DNA of 37,186 nucleotides from DATHSN01 sp035464115 (GCA_035464115.1 DATHSN010000021.1:1-37186), one strand, 5' to 3'. Positions 8,310 to 19,388 are shown, counted from the stretch's first letter. Notes: a model not told the origin generated them from the sequence alone. Made by a program: numbers and translations.

Positions 8310-11062
8310 CCGACCTCGAGGGTCGCACCGACCTCGTCACCTTCACCCTCAACGGCCGCGAGGTCGCCGGGCGCAAGGGCGAGCAGCTCATCGACGCCTG
8401 CGAGCGCAACGGCGTCTACATCCCGCGGTTCTGCTACCACCCCCGCATGCGGCCGGTCGGCATGTGCCGCCAGTGCCTCGTCGAGGTCGACACCGGTCGC
8501 GGTCCGGCCCTCACGCCGTCGTGCATGGTCAACGTCACCGAGGGTTCCTCGGTCGACACCGACTCCCACATCTCCAAGCGGGCCCAGGAGGGCGTGCTCG
8601 AGATGCTCCTCATCAACCACCCGCTCGACTGCCCGGTGTGCGACAAGGGCGGCGAGTGCCCGCTGCAGGACCAGGCCTACTCCCACGGCCCGGGTGAGAG
8701 CCGCTTCGTCGAGCAGAAGCGCCACTTCGAGAAGCCGATCCCCATCAGCGCCACCGTCTACCTCGACCGTGAGCGCTGCATCCTCTGCGACCGCTGCACC
8801 CGCTTCGCCAGCGAGGTGGCCGGCGATCCGCTCATCCACTTCCTCGACCGGGGCAACGAGACCCAGGTCAACACCTTCCCCGACGAGCCGTTCTCGTCGT
8901 ACTTCTCGGGCAACACCGTCCAGATCTGCCCGGTCGGGGCGCTCACCGCCGCGCCCTACCGGTTCAAGGCCCGCCCGTGGGACCTCGAGCAGGCCGAGTC
9001 GACGTGCCAGACCTGTTCGGTCGGCTGTCGGATCACGGTGCAGACCTCCCGCAACCGGGTGCTGCGCTACCAGGGCGTCGACGCCGACCCGGTCAACTGG
9101 GGTTGGCTGTGCGACGCCGGCCGGTTCAACTTCGAGAACATCGACCACCCCGACCGCCTGGGCGAGCCCCTCGTGCGCGACGAGTCGGGCGAGCTGCGCC
9201 CGGCTCGCTGGGCCGACGCGCTCGGCGCCGCGGCGTCGGCCATCCGCCAGACCATCGACGGGCGCGGTCCCGACGGGGTGGCCGTGCTCGGCGGGGCCCG
9301 CCTCACCAACGAGGACGCCTACGCCTGGGCCAAGCTCGCCAAGGGCGTCATCGGCACCGACAACGTCGACGCCCAGCTCGGCGACGGTCTGCCCGCCGCG
9401 GCGGTGCTCGGGCTGCCCCGCGCCACCATCGACCAGGCCGCCGCGCCGGGCGGCACCATCCTGCTGCTCGGCCCCGACCCGAAGGAGGAGCTCCCCGTGC
9501 TCTTCCTGCGGTTGCGCCACGCCCTCGCCTACGACCAGGCCCGCCTCGTCGAGATCACGCCCGCCGCCACCGGGCTCACCGCGTTCGCCGGCGCCGCCGT
9601 GCGGCCCCTGCCCGGCCACACCGCCGAGGTCGTCGCCGCCATCCTCGCCGGGCGCACCACCGCCGCCGTGGGCGGTGCCGACCCCGCCGCCCTCGCCGCC
9701 GCCGCCGGCGTGCTGGCCGACACCAGCCGTCCGCTCACCGTCGTGCTCGGGCGCACCACCGTCGCCGAGTCGGCCGACGTGGTGGTCGAGGCCGCGGCCG
9801 CCATCCTCGCGGCCCGTCCCGACGCCCGGTTCCTGCCCGCCCTGGCGCGCGGCAACGTGTTCGGCGCCCTCGACATGGGCCTCGCCCCGGGCCTCCTGCC
9901 CGGTCGTGTCGAACTCGACGACGGTCGCGCCTGGTTCACCGACGCGTGGGGTTCGGTCCCCGCCGCGCCCGGCCTCGACGCCACCGGCATCCTCACCGCG
10001 GCCGCCGAGGGGCGCATCGACACCCTCGTGCTCCTCGGTGCCGACCCGCTCGCCGACTTCCCCGACGCCGACCTCGCGGCCCGGGCCCTCGCCGGCGCCC
10101 GCACCGTGATCGCCCTCGACCGGTTCCTCACCGACTCGTCGAGCAAGGCCGACGTGGTGCTGCCCGTCGCCGGCTTCGCCGAGTGCTCGGGCACCACCAC
10201 CAACCTCGAGGGCCGCGTCAGCGTCGTCACCCAGAAGGTCACCCCGCCCGGCACCGCCCGCTCCGACTGGATGATCGCCGCCGAGCTGGCGTTCCGCCTC
10301 GGCGCCGACCTCGGCATCGAGTCGGTCGAGCAGGCCTGGGCCGAGGTCGAGTCGCTCTCGCCGGTCCACGCCGGGCTCACCCGTGAGGTGCTCGAGCGCC
10401 GGGCCAACGCCGACGGCGTGGTCGCGCCCCCCGCGGCCACCCCGGTCGGCATCGGCTCGCCGCGCACCCCGATCGACCCCGAGCGCACCGTCGAGTCCGG
10501 CCCCGACGCCGCCGACGCCGCCACCGAGCCCACCGTCGAGTCGGGCGACGTCGTGGTCGCCGACGCGCTCGCGGCCCACGCCGACCAGGCGGCCGACACC
10601 GCCACAGCCGGCGACGCCGACGGCGACGACGCCGAGACCCCGGCCGAGGCGGCCGACACCGACGAGGCCGCGGCCGCGCCGGCCCCGCCGTCACCCCTGC
10701 GGTTCCGGGCGCCCGACACCACGTCCACCCCTGGTCCGCTCGACGCCTACGCTCTGCGTCTCGTGGCCACCCCGACGCTCTACGACCGCGGCACCCTGCT
10801 CGCGCACTCCCCGTCGCTCGTCGAGCTGGCCCCCGGTCCCGGCCTGCGCCTGCACCGCACCGACTTCGACAAGCTCGGCGTCGCCGAGGGCGACGAGGTC
10901 CGCGTGCGGTCGTCGTCGGGCTCGGTGCTGCTCCCCGTGTCGGTGCACCCCGGTGTGCCGAAGGGGCGCGCCGTGGTCCTCACCGGCCAGGAGGGTCCGC
11001 AGGTGACCTCGCTGCTCTCGGCGGGCGCCACCGCGGTCGACGTGCGGATCGAGGTGCCGTAG
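8306..11062 (+). CDS. nuoG: NADH-quinone oxidoreductase subunit G (cluster 1)
   Basis: Large Fe-S subunit relaying electrons from NuoF to NuoI. The 918-residue protein has all N-terminal cluster ligands: [2Fe-2S] N1b at Cys43, 54, 57 and 73; N5 at His105, Cys109, 112 and 118; a [4Fe-4S] cluster at Cys158, 161, 164 and 208; and the off-path N7 set Cys234, 237, 241 and 269, which only some bacteria keep. A degenerate molybdopterin-oxidoreductase domain follows. Residues about 697-799 are a low-complexity Ala/Asp/Glu/Pro linker, and a final domain of the molybdopterin-dinucleotide-binding type ends the protein. ATG 8306 overlaps the nuoF stop; its TAG shares a base with the nuoH GTG. Confidence 0.95.
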   Translation: MTDLEGRTDLVTFTLNGREVAGRKGEQLIDACERNGVYIPRFCYHPRMRPVGMCRQCLVEVDTGRGPALTPSCMVNVTEGSSVDTDSHISKRAQEGVLEMLLINHPLDCPVCDKGGECPLQDQAYSHGPGESRFVEQKRHFEKPIPISATVYLDRERCILCDRCTRFASEVAGDPLIHFLDRGNETQVNTFPDEPFSSYFSGNTVQICPVGALTAAPYRFKARPWDLEQAESTCQTCSVGCRITVQTSRNRVLRYQGVDADPVNWGWLCDAGRFNFENIDHPDRLGEPLVRDESGELRPARWADALGAAASAIRQTIDGRGPDGVAVLGGARLTNEDAYAWAKLAKGVIGTDNVDAQLGDGLPAAAVLGLPRATIDQAAAPGGTILLLGPDPKEELPVLFLRLRHALAYDQARLVEITPAATGLTAFAGAAVRPLPGHTAEVVAAILAGRTTAAVGGADPAALAAAAGVLADTSRPLTVVLGRTTVAESADVVVEAAAAILAARPDARFLPALARGNVFGALDMGLAPGLLPGRVELDDGRAWFTDAWGSVPAAPGLDATGILTAAAEGRIDTLVLLGADPLADFPDADLAARALAGARTVIALDRFLTDSSSKADVVLPVAGFAECSGTTTNLEGRVSVVTQKVTPPGTARSDWMIAAELAFRLGADLGIESVEQAWAEVESLSPVHAGLTREVLERRANADGVVAPPAATPVGIGSPRTPIDPERTVESGPDAADAATEPTVESGDVVVADALAAHADQAADTATAGDADGDDAETPAEAADTDEAAAAPAPPSPLRFRAPDTTSTPGPLDAYALRLVATPTLYDRGTLLAHSPSLVELAPGPGLRLHRTDFDKLGVAEGDEVRVRSSSGSVLLPVSVHPGVPKGRAVVLTGQEGPQVTSLLSAGATAVDVRIEVP

Positions 11063-12267
11063 TGGGCGATCCGCTCCTCGCCGGAGGCGTCGGCCTCGAA
11101 GAGGTCCTCATCGTCGGGTTCAAGGCGCTGCTGGCGTTCACGTTCATGATCGTCGCCGTGGTGCTGATGATCTGGTTCGAGCGCAAGGTCATCAGCGACC
11201 TGCAGAACCGCGTGGGCCCCAACCTCGCCGGGCCGTGGGGCCTGCTGCAGACCATGGCCGACGGCGTCAAGCTCATCTTCAAAGAAGACCTCGTGCCCGC
11301 CCGCGCCGACCGCGTCGTGTTCGGCCTGGCGCCGTTCTTCGCGCTGGTGCCCGCCTTCGTCACGTTCTCGATCGTGCCGTTGGGCGGCAACTTCCAGGAC
11401 AACGGTGGCGTCGTCAGCTGGTTCGGCCGCGACACCTACCTGCAGCTCGCCGATCCGCCCATCGGGTTCCTGCTCCTGCTCGCCATGTCGTCGATCGGCG
11501 TCTACGGCATGATGCTCGCCGGCTGGTCGTCGGGCTCGAAGTACCCGCTGCTCGGATCGGTGCGGGCCTCCGCCCAGGCCATCTCCTACGAAGCGGCGCT
11601 CGGGCTCTCGCTCGTGTCGGTGCTCATCGTGTCGGGCACCCTCTCCACCCACGGCATCGTCCTCGGCCAGGCGGGCGAGGGCTTCGGTGGGTTCCTCCCC
11701 GACTGGAACATCCTGGTCACCGGTCTGGTGCCGTTCGTGATCTTCCTGATCGCCGCCACCGCCGAGCTCAACCGGGCGCCGTTCGACCTCGTCGAGGCCG
11801 AGCAGGAGCTCGTCGGCGGCTTCCACACCGAGTACTCCTCGATCCGCTTCGGGCTGTTCTACCTGTCGGAGTACATGAACCTGATCACCATGTCGGCGAT
11901 CATGGTCACGCTGTTCCTCGGCGGTCCGGCCGGCCCGATCTTCGGCCCCGGATGGCTGCACCCGGTGCTGCCGTTCGTGTGGTTCTTCATCAAGCTCATG
12001 TTCTTCTTGTTCGCCGCGGTGTGGGCCCGCGCCACGCTGCCCCGGTTCCGCTACGACCAGCTCATGGACCTCGGCTGGAAGGTGCTCATCCCCATCGCCC
12101 TCGGGTGGCTCCTCCTCCTGGCTGCCATCCAGGTGGGCCGCGACCAGGACTGGAACCTCGCCCTCGTGGTGGGCATCGCCATCGCGGTCATGATCCTCGC
12201 CGCCTCCCTGCTCGGGTCGGCGATCGCCAACGCCCGACGCCTCCGCCTCTCCGAGGAGATGACCTGA
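11062..12267 (+). CDS. nuoH: NADH-quinone oxidoreductase subunit H (cluster 1)
   Basis: ND1 homologue, the membrane subunit that joins the arms and forms the quinone entry tunnel and first half-channel. The 401-residue protein has about nine helices. Key conserved residues are intact: Glu40-Arg41-Lys42 (ERK) at the end of the first helix, RVGPN after it, and the loop ELNRAPFD (Arg238, Asp242) followed by Glu245, Glu247 and Glu249. This contrasts with the second copy at 21750. The GTG start at 11062 shares a base with the nuoG stop. The C-terminus carries an extra helix and a short charged tail beyond the usual family end. Confidence 0.95.
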   Translation: MGDPLLAGGVGLEEVLIVGFKALLAFTFMIVAVVLMIWFERKVISDLQNRVGPNLAGPWGLLQTMADGVKLIFKEDLVPARADRVVFGLAPFFALVPAFVTFSIVPLGGNFQDNGGVVSWFGRDTYLQLADPPIGFLLLLAMSSIGVYGMMLAGWSSGSKYPLLGSVRASAQAISYEAALGLSLVSVLIVSGTLSTHGIVLGQAGEGFGGFLPDWNILVTGLVPFVIFLIAATAELNRAPFDLVEAEQELVGGFHTEYSSIRFGLFYLSEYMNLITMSAIMVTLFLGGPAGPIFGPGWLHPVLPFVWFFIKLMFFLFAAVWARATLPRFRYDQLMDLGWKVLIPIALGWLLLLAAIQVGRDQDWNLALVVGIAIAVMILAASLLGSAIANARRLRLSEEMT

Positions 12268-12947
12268 TGGGCTATCTCGACGGGTTCCGCATCACCTTCG
12301 CCAAGCTGTTCGAGCCCCGCGTCACCACCCAGTACCCGCGCGAGAAGCGCACCGTCGTCCCACGCCGCCACGGCCGGCACGTCCTCAACCGCTACGAGGA
12401 CGGCATGGAGAAGTGCATCGGCTGCGAGCTGTGCGCCGGTGTGTGCCCGGCGCGGTGCATCTACGTGCGCGGCGCCGACAACCCGGCCGACGATCCCGTC
12501 TCGCCCGGTGAGCGCTACGGCTACGTCTACGAGATCAACTACCTGCGGTGCATCCACTGCGACCTGTGCGTCGAGGCGTGCCCCACCGAGGCGATCACCG
12601 AGACCAAGCTGTTCGAGTTCTCGTTCACCAACCGCGACGACGCCATCTACACCAAGGACGAGCTGCTCGTCGGCGACGACGGTCGTCCCCGCCACCTGCC
12701 CTGGGAGGACTGGCGGCCGGGCGACGACGAGCACACCTCGGCCTGGGTGCGGGCCACCTCGCCGTCGGGCGACGCCAGCTACGAGGGTCGGGTGTCGTGG
12801 TCGGGTGAGCTCGGCTACGGCGTGCGCGCCCCCGAGCTCGGCCAGCGCGCCGACGAGGCGCCTGCGCTCGACGCAGCGGCGGCCGACGCCGAGCACGATC
12901 CCCACGCCGACGACCACGCCCACGCCGGGCCCCACGGGGCCCACTGA
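12267..12947 (+). CDS. nuoI: NADH-quinone oxidoreductase subunit I (cluster 1), N6a/N6b
   Basis: Ferredoxin-like subunit with the two [4Fe-4S] clusters N6a and N6b that pass electrons to NuoB. The 226-residue protein has both ligand sets: Cys50, 53, 56, 60 (CIGCELCAGVC) and Cys95, 98, 101, 105 (CIHCDLCVEAC). It is about 60 residues longer than its cluster 2 counterpart. The tail is acidic, then rich in histidine (HDPHADDHAHAGPHGAH, the last 17 residues). This may simply be low complexity or could bind metal. ATG 12267 overlaps the nuoH stop (TGATG), and its own TGA overlaps the nuoJ ATG. Confidence 0.95.
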   Translation: MGYLDGFRITFAKLFEPRVTTQYPREKRTVVPRRHGRHVLNRYEDGMEKCIGCELCAGVCPARCIYVRGADNPADDPVSPGERYGYVYEINYLRCIHCDLCVEACPTEAITETKLFEFSFTNRDDAIYTKDELLVGDDGRPRHLPWEDWRPGDDEHTSAWVRATSPSGDASYEGRVSWSGELGYGVRAPELGQRADEAPALDAAAADAEHDPHADDHAHAGPHGAH

Positions 12948-13483
12948 TGGAGACCTTCGTCTTCCTCGTCAGCGGGGCCATCGTCCTCGCCGGAGCGCTC
13001 GGCGTGGTGCTGTTCCGCAACACCGCGCACGCCGCGCTCAGCCTGGTCGCCACGCTCTTCGGCGTCGCCGTGCTCTTCGTCGCCCAGGAGGCGCACTTCC
13101 TGGCCGCGGTGCAGGTCATCGTCTACGCCGGCGCCATCGTCGTGCTCTTCTTGTTCGTGCTCATGCTGCTCGGGGTCGACAACGAAGACGACGTCGCCAC
13201 CGAGCCCGTCCGCGGCCTGCGCGTCGCCACGCTCGTCGTCGGCGCCGTCACGCTCGTCGGCCTGGTGTTGTTCCTCGTCGCTGGCGAGGTCACCATCACC
13301 GGCCAACCGGCGGCCACCGCAGCCATCACCGAGGGCACCGCCAACGTCGTGGCGCTCGGCCGCGCCTTGTTCACCACCTACGTCTTCGCGTTCGAGGTCA
13401 CCGCGGTGCTGCTCACCATCGCCGTCGTCGGCGCCGTCATGCTCGTGCGCCGCCCGCGCGACACCGGGGAGGGTCGAGCCTGA
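12947..13483 (+). CDS. nuoJ: NADH-quinone oxidoreductase subunit J (cluster 1)
   Basis: ND6 homologue, a five-helix membrane subunit; its third helix has a pi-bulge thought to change shape during the catalytic cycle. The 178-residue protein has the family stretches FRNTAHAALSLV and VIVYAGAIVVLFLFVLML (third helix), and a final helix followed by a short Arg-rich end. Start ATG 12947 and stop 13481-13483 both overlap neighbouring genes by one base. Length is close to E. coli NuoJ. The cluster 2 copy starts at 23272. Confidence 0.93.
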   Translation: METFVFLVSGAIVLAGALGVVLFRNTAHAALSLVATLFGVAVLFVAQEAHFLAAVQVIVYAGAIVVLFLFVLMLLGVDNEDDVATEPVRGLRVATLVVGAVTLVGLVLFLVAGEVTITGQPAATAAITEGTANVVALGRALFTTYVFAFEVTAVLLTIAVVGAVMLVRRPRDTGEGRA

Positions 13484-13788
13484 TGGAGGTCACCGCCAAC
13501 TGGTACCTCGTGCTCAGCGCGCTGCTGTTCACGATCGGCGCGGTGGGCCTCGTGCTGCGCCGCAACCCCCTCGTCATGTTCATGTGCGTCGAGCTCATGC
13601 TCAACGCGGTGAACCTGTCGTTCGTCACCTTCGGCCGGGCCCTCGGCGACATCGGGGGGCAGACCATCGTGTTCTTCGTGCTCGTGGTGGCGGCCACCGA
13701 GGTGGTCGTCGGCCTCGCCATCATCGTGGCGGTCATGCGCCGCCGGCCCCAGGCCACCGCCGACGACATCGCCCTCCTCAAAGGCTGA
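13483..13788 (+). CDS. nuoK: NADH-quinone oxidoreductase subunit K (cluster 1)
   Basis: ND4L homologue, a three-helix, MrpC-like subunit that forms part of the proton path between NuoH/J and the antiporter-like subunits. The 101-residue protein keeps the two membrane glutamates essential in E. coli: Glu37 in CVELMLNAVNL and Glu73 in ATEVVVGLAI. It ends in the typical DDIALLKG. ATG 13483 overlaps the nuoJ stop; nuoL starts eight bases after its stop. Confidence 0.95.
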   Translation: MEVTANWYLVLSALLFTIGAVGLVLRRNPLVMFMCVELMLNAVNLSFVTFGRALGDIGGQTIVFFVLVVAATEVVVGLAIIVAVMRRRPQATADDIALLKG

Positions 13789-13796
13789 TCGCCCCC

Positions 13797-15800
<2,004 letters not shown>

Positions 15801-17411
15801 ATGACCAGCTCCTTGACCACCGTCTCCACGCTCGCGGCGGCCCAGCCGTTCCCGCTGCTCACCGCGCTCGTCGTGGTGCCCATCGTCGGCGCCGTGCTCG
15901 TGGCGCTGCTGCCGGCCCGTCGCCCCGAGTCGGTGAAGCAGGTGGCGGTGCTCACCTCGGTGATCACCGGCGCCATCGCGGTCTACGTGCTCGCCGCCTA
16001 CGACACCGCCGACGCCGGCTTCCAGTTCGTCTCGCGGCACCCGTGGATCGACGAGTTCGGCATCTCGTGGCTGCTCGGCATCGACGGGATCTCGCTGTTC
16101 CTCGTCGTCCTCACCGGGGTCCTGTTCCCCATCGCGATGCTGGCGTCGTCACCGAACCACGACGCCAAGGCGTACTACGCCTGGCTGCTCGTGCTCGAGG
16201 CCGGCTCGATGGGCGTGTTCATGGCCCTCGACCTGTTCGCGTTCTTCGTGTTCTTCGAGATCGTGCTCGTGCCGATGTACTTCCTCATCGGCAAGTGGGG
16301 CTACGGCGAGCGGGTCTACGCCGCCATGAAGTTCTTCCTCTACACGATGTTCGGCTCGGCGTTCATGCTCGTCGGCATCATCTCGCTGGTGGTGCTCAAC
16401 GCCCGCGCCACGGGCTCGGGGCTCACCTTCGACCTCATCGCCATCGCCGAGAACCAGGAGCTCGCCACCAACACGGCGCGCTGGATCTTCCTCGCCTTCG
16501 CCATCGCGTTCGCGGTGAAGGTCCCGATCTTCCCGGTGCACACCTGGCTGCCCGACGCCCACACCCAGGCGCCCACCGCCGGCTCGGTGATCCTGGCCGG
16601 GGTCATGTTGAAGATCGGCACCTACGGCCTGGTGCGCTTCGGGCTCTACCTGTTCCCCGAGGCATCGGTCTACTTCGCGCCGCTCATGGTCACCTTGGGG
16701 GTCATCGGCATCATCTACGGCGCCATCGCGGCCACCATGCAGACCGACCTGAAACGCCTGGTGGCCTACTCGTCGGTGGCGCACCTCGGGTTCATCGTGG
16801 TGGGCACCTTCGCGCTCAACACCCAGGGGCTCTCCGGTGGCGTCCTGCAGATGGTCAACCACGGCATCAGCACCGGCGCGCTGTTCATCATGGTCGGCTG
16901 GATCTACGAGCGCCGCCACACCCGGGCCATCGCCGAGCTGTCCGGCCTGCAGAAGGTCGCGCCGATCTTCGCCGCCGGGTTCATGGTGGTGATGCTCTCC
17001 TCGGTGGGCCTCCCCGGGCTCAACGGCTTCGTCGGCGAGTTCCTCATCCTGCTCGGCAGCTTCGCCGCCCACCGCTGGTGGACCGTCGTGGCCACCCTCG
17101 GGGTCATCCTCGCCGCGCTCTACCTGCTGTGGGCCTACCAGCGGGTCTTCCACGGCGAGCCCGGGCCCGACGACGTCGAGCAGATGACCGAGCTGCGTTG
17201 GTCCGAGGGTCTCGTGCTCGCGCCGCTGCTCGGGCTCATCGTGTTCCTCGGCGTGTACCCCAAGCCCATGCTCGATCGCATCGAGCCCTCGGTGGCCGCG
17301 CTCGTCGCCCACATGGAGGCCGAGGTCGACGGCTTCACCGAGCCCGTCGGCGCGGTCGCGGGTGAGCGCGCCGACCTCAACGATCTCGACCACGAGGAGG
17401 GCGAGGAGTGA
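15801..17411 (+). CDS. nuoM: NADH-quinone oxidoreductase subunit M (cluster 1)
   Basis: Middle antiporter-like proton-pumping subunit (ND4 homologue). In 536 residues it keeps Glu153 (FFEIVLVPMYF) and Lys240 (AVKVPIFPVHTWLPDAHTQ), the residues needed for proton transfer in E. coli NuoM. The C-terminus extends past the last helix into an acidic tail (EVDGFTEPVGA...DLDHEEGEE). It begins directly after the nuoL stop and ends overlapping the nuoN ATG. The GAGGAGG inside its last codons (17394-17400) serves as the ribosome site for nuoN. Confidence 0.95.
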   Translation: MTSSLTTVSTLAAAQPFPLLTALVVVPIVGAVLVALLPARRPESVKQVAVLTSVITGAIAVYVLAAYDTADAGFQFVSRHPWIDEFGISWLLGIDGISLFLVVLTGVLFPIAMLASSPNHDAKAYYAWLLVLEAGSMGVFMALDLFAFFVFFEIVLVPMYFLIGKWGYGERVYAAMKFFLYTMFGSAFMLVGIISLVVLNARATGSGLTFDLIAIAENQELATNTARWIFLAFAIAFAVKVPIFPVHTWLPDAHTQAPTAGSVILAGVMLKIGTYGLVRFGLYLFPEASVYFAPLMVTLGVIGIIYGAIAATMQTDLKRLVAYSSVAHLGFIVVGTFALNTQGLSGGVLQMVNHGISTGALFIMVGWIYERRHTRAIAELSGLQKVAPIFAAGFMVVMLSSVGLPGLNGFVGEFLILLGSFAAHRWWTVVATLGVILAALYLLWAYQRVFHGEPGPDDVEQMTELRWSEGLVLAPLLGLIVFLGVYPKPMLDRIEPSVAALVAHMEAEVDGFTEPVGAVAGERADLNDLDHEEGEE

Positions 17412-18946
17412 TGCTCGTGCTCAGCCACGTCATCGCCCAGGTGGGCGAGGTCGTCCCCCTCGACACCCCCGACGTGCAGTGGTCGGCCCTGCTCCCGCTG
17501 ATCGTGCTGGCGGGTGGGGCGGTCCTGATGCTCACCATCGCCTCGCTCGTGCCGAGCTTCGGCCAGCCGGGCGTCCCCGCGGTCACCACCGTCGTCATCG
17601 CCCTGGCCAGCATCGTGGCGGCCGTGCCGGTGTGGGAGCGGGTCCAGGATCCCGACCGGGGTCCGCTCACCGCGGTGGGCGGCGCGCTCGGCATCGACGG
17701 GTTCTCGGTGTTCCTCACCGTGCTCATCGCGGTGGCCGTCATCCTCGCCGCGCTGCTGCTCGACGACTACCTGCGGCGCGAGGGCATCGACGCGGTCGAG
17801 TGGTACGTGCTCGTGCTGCTGTCGGCGGTGGGCGGCGTCATCATGGCGTCGGCCAACGACCTCATCGTGCTCTTCCTCGGCTACGAGGCCCTCTCCATCG
17901 CCGTCTACGTCCTCGCCGCCATGCACCGCAAGCGGGTCGAGTCGCAAGAGGCCGGCTTCAAGTACTTCATCGTCGGCGCCTTCTCCTCGGCGATCCTGCT
18001 CTACGGCATCGCCATGATCTACGGCGCCACCGGGTCCACCAACCTGGTCGACATCGCCGACTTCCTCGCCGCCGACGTGCTGCTCGAGAACGGCCTGCTC
18101 ATGATCGGCATGGCCATGATCCTCGTGGGCTTCGCCTTCAAGGTGTCGGCCGTCCCGTTCCACAGCTGGACCCCCGACGTCTACCAGGGGGCACCCACGC
18201 CGGTCACCGCGTTCATGGCCTCCGCGGTGAAGGTCGGGGCGTTCGCCGGGCTCCTGCGGGTCTTCTACCTCGGGTTCGGCCAGTACGCCGTCGACTGGCA
18301 ACCCATCGTCTACGCCCTGGCCGTGCTCACCATGGTCGTCGGCTCGATGCTCGCCGTCGTGCAGAGCGACGTGAAGCGCATGCTCGCCTACTCGTCGATC
18401 AGCCACGCCGGCTTCCTCCTCGTCGGCGTGCAGGCCGCCACCCAGCAGGGCGTCGAGGCCACGCTGTTCTACCTGGCCACCTACGTCTTCGTCGTCGCCG
18501 GGAGCTTCGGGGTCATCACCCTGGTGTCGGGCCGGGGCGACGCCGCCACCTCCATCGACGATCTGCGGGGGCTCTCCCAGCGCCGGCCGGGGTTGGCGCT
18601 GGCCTTCACGTTGTTCCTGCTCGCCCAGGCGGGCGTGCCCCTCACCTCGGGCTTCTTCGCCAAGTTCTACGTCATCGAGGCCGCCATCGAGGCCCGCAGC
18701 TTCTGGCTGGCGCTCGTCGCCATGCTCGCGTCGGTCATCGCCGCGGCCCTCTACCTGCGGGTCATCGTGGCCATGTACCTCACCGACGTCGACGAGGCCG
18801 AGCTCGGGCCCCGGGTCCGCATCCCGGTCACCGCGGGCATCGCGCTCACCGCGTCGGTGGTCGTCACCCTGGGCATCGGCGTGCTGCCGGGCGTGCTCAC
18901 CGAGGTGGTCGCCGACGCCATCCCCGCGCTGGTGGCACTGCCCTGA
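17411..18946 (+). CDS. nuoN: NADH-quinone oxidoreductase subunit N (cluster 1)
   Basis: Antiporter-like proton-pumping subunit nearest the membrane-arm base (ND2 homologue), last gene of cluster 1. The 511-residue protein has Glu159 (GYEALSIAVYVLAA) and Lys244 (FAFKVSAVPFHSWTPD), then YQGAPTPVTAFMA. I chose ATG 17411, which overlaps the nuoM TGA and has GAGGAGG ten bases upstream, over the GTG three bases earlier. A gap of 76 bases with a probable promoter follows before the second cluster. Confidence 0.95.
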   Translation: MLVLSHVIAQVGEVVPLDTPDVQWSALLPLIVLAGGAVLMLTIASLVPSFGQPGVPAVTTVVIALASIVAAVPVWERVQDPDRGPLTAVGGALGIDGFSVFLTVLIAVAVILAALLLDDYLRREGIDAVEWYVLVLLSAVGGVIMASANDLIVLFLGYEALSIAVYVLAAMHRKRVESQEAGFKYFIVGAFSSAILLYGIAMIYGATGSTNLVDIADFLAADVLLENGLLMIGMAMILVGFAFKVSAVPFHSWTPDVYQGAPTPVTAFMASAVKVGAFAGLLRVFYLGFGQYAVDWQPIVYALAVLTMVVGSMLAVVQSDVKRMLAYSSISHAGFLLVGVQAATQQGVEATLFYLATYVFVVAGSFGVITLVSGRGDAATSIDDLRGLSQRRPGLALAFTLFLLAQAGVPLTSGFFAKFYVIEAAIEARSFWLALVAMLASVIAAALYLRVIVAMYLTDVDEAELGPRVRIPVTAGIALTASVVVTLGIGVLPGVLTEVVADAIPALVALP

Positions 18947-18984
18947 GCGCTCATCGTGGCCCGCAGCACGGGCTCCGACCGTGG

Positions 18985-19014
18985 TTGGCCCCTCGTGAGG
19001 GCCTTCACTAGAGT
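18985..19014 (+). promoter_or_regulatory. Probable leaderless promoter of the second nuo cluster
   Basis: TTGGCC (18985-18990), an 18-base spacer and TAGAGT (19009-19014) give a plausible sigma70-type promoter. The -10 box ends eight bases before the GTG of nuoA2 at 19023, so transcription would begin at or within a base or two of the start codon, a common leaderless layout in actinobacteria. No ribosome site is seen before that GTG, which agrees. This would let cluster 2 be expressed independently of cluster 1. Confidence 0.5.
18987..19003 (+). other. Small inverted repeat between the two nuo clusters
   Basis: GGCCC and GGGCC arms flank seven bases; an alternative pairing is CCCTC with GAGGG. 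It follows the nuoN stop by 40 bases and overlaps the proposed -35 box of the nuoA2 promoter. There is no T-run, so it is not a convincing intrinsic terminator. It could be a weak transcription pause or an operator on the downstream promoter, or chance in GC-rich DNA. Confidence 0.25.
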
Positions 19015-19022
19015 CCCCCGAC

Positions 19023-19388
19023 GTGTCGGACTTCCTCCGCAGCTACCTCACGGTGGCCATCTTCGGTGTCCTCGCCATGGCCATGGTGGCGGTCATGCTC
19101 GGCGTCGGCCGGCTCCTGCGGCCGGTCCGGCCCCAGGAGCAGAAGTACCTCACCTATGAGAGCGGCGTCGACCCGGTCGGCACCGGCTGGTCGCAGAGCC
19201 AGGTGCGCTACTACATCTTCGCCCTGCTCTTCGTGATGTTCGACGTCGAAGCCGTGTTCATCTTCCCGTGGGCCACCCGCCTCGAGGCCTACGGCATGTT
19301 CGGCCTGGTCGAGATGGCGATCTTCATCTTCATCCTCGCCCTGGGACTCCTCTACGCCTGGCGGAAGAAGGTGCTCCGATGGGTCTAG
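19023..19388 (+). CDS. nuoA: NADH-quinone oxidoreductase subunit A-like (cluster 2)
   Basis: First gene of a second, NADH-module-less complex I cluster. The 121-residue product is of normal NuoA length, with three helices, the loop YESGVDPVGTGW and FDVEAVFIFPWA; it lacks the C-terminal tail of the first copy. GTG 19023 has no ribosome site but sits eight bases after a TAGAGT box, so leaderless translation is likely. The gene overlaps nuoB2 by ten bases. Sequence divergence from the first copy shows the two clusters are old paralogues or separately acquired, not a recent duplication. Confidence 0.93.
   Translation: MSDFLRSYLTVAIFGVLAMAMVAVMLGVGRLLRPVRPQEQKYLTYESGVDPVGTGWSQSQVRYYIFALLFVMFDVEAVFIFPWATRLEAYGMFGLVEMAIFIFILALGLLYAWRKKVLRWV

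Noticed and set aside
9661..9720. GCC-rich stretch resembling a short tandem repeat
   Set aside because: It encodes an alanine run within NuoG1 and has no regular unit with conserved spacers, so it is neither a repeat array nor a CRISPR.
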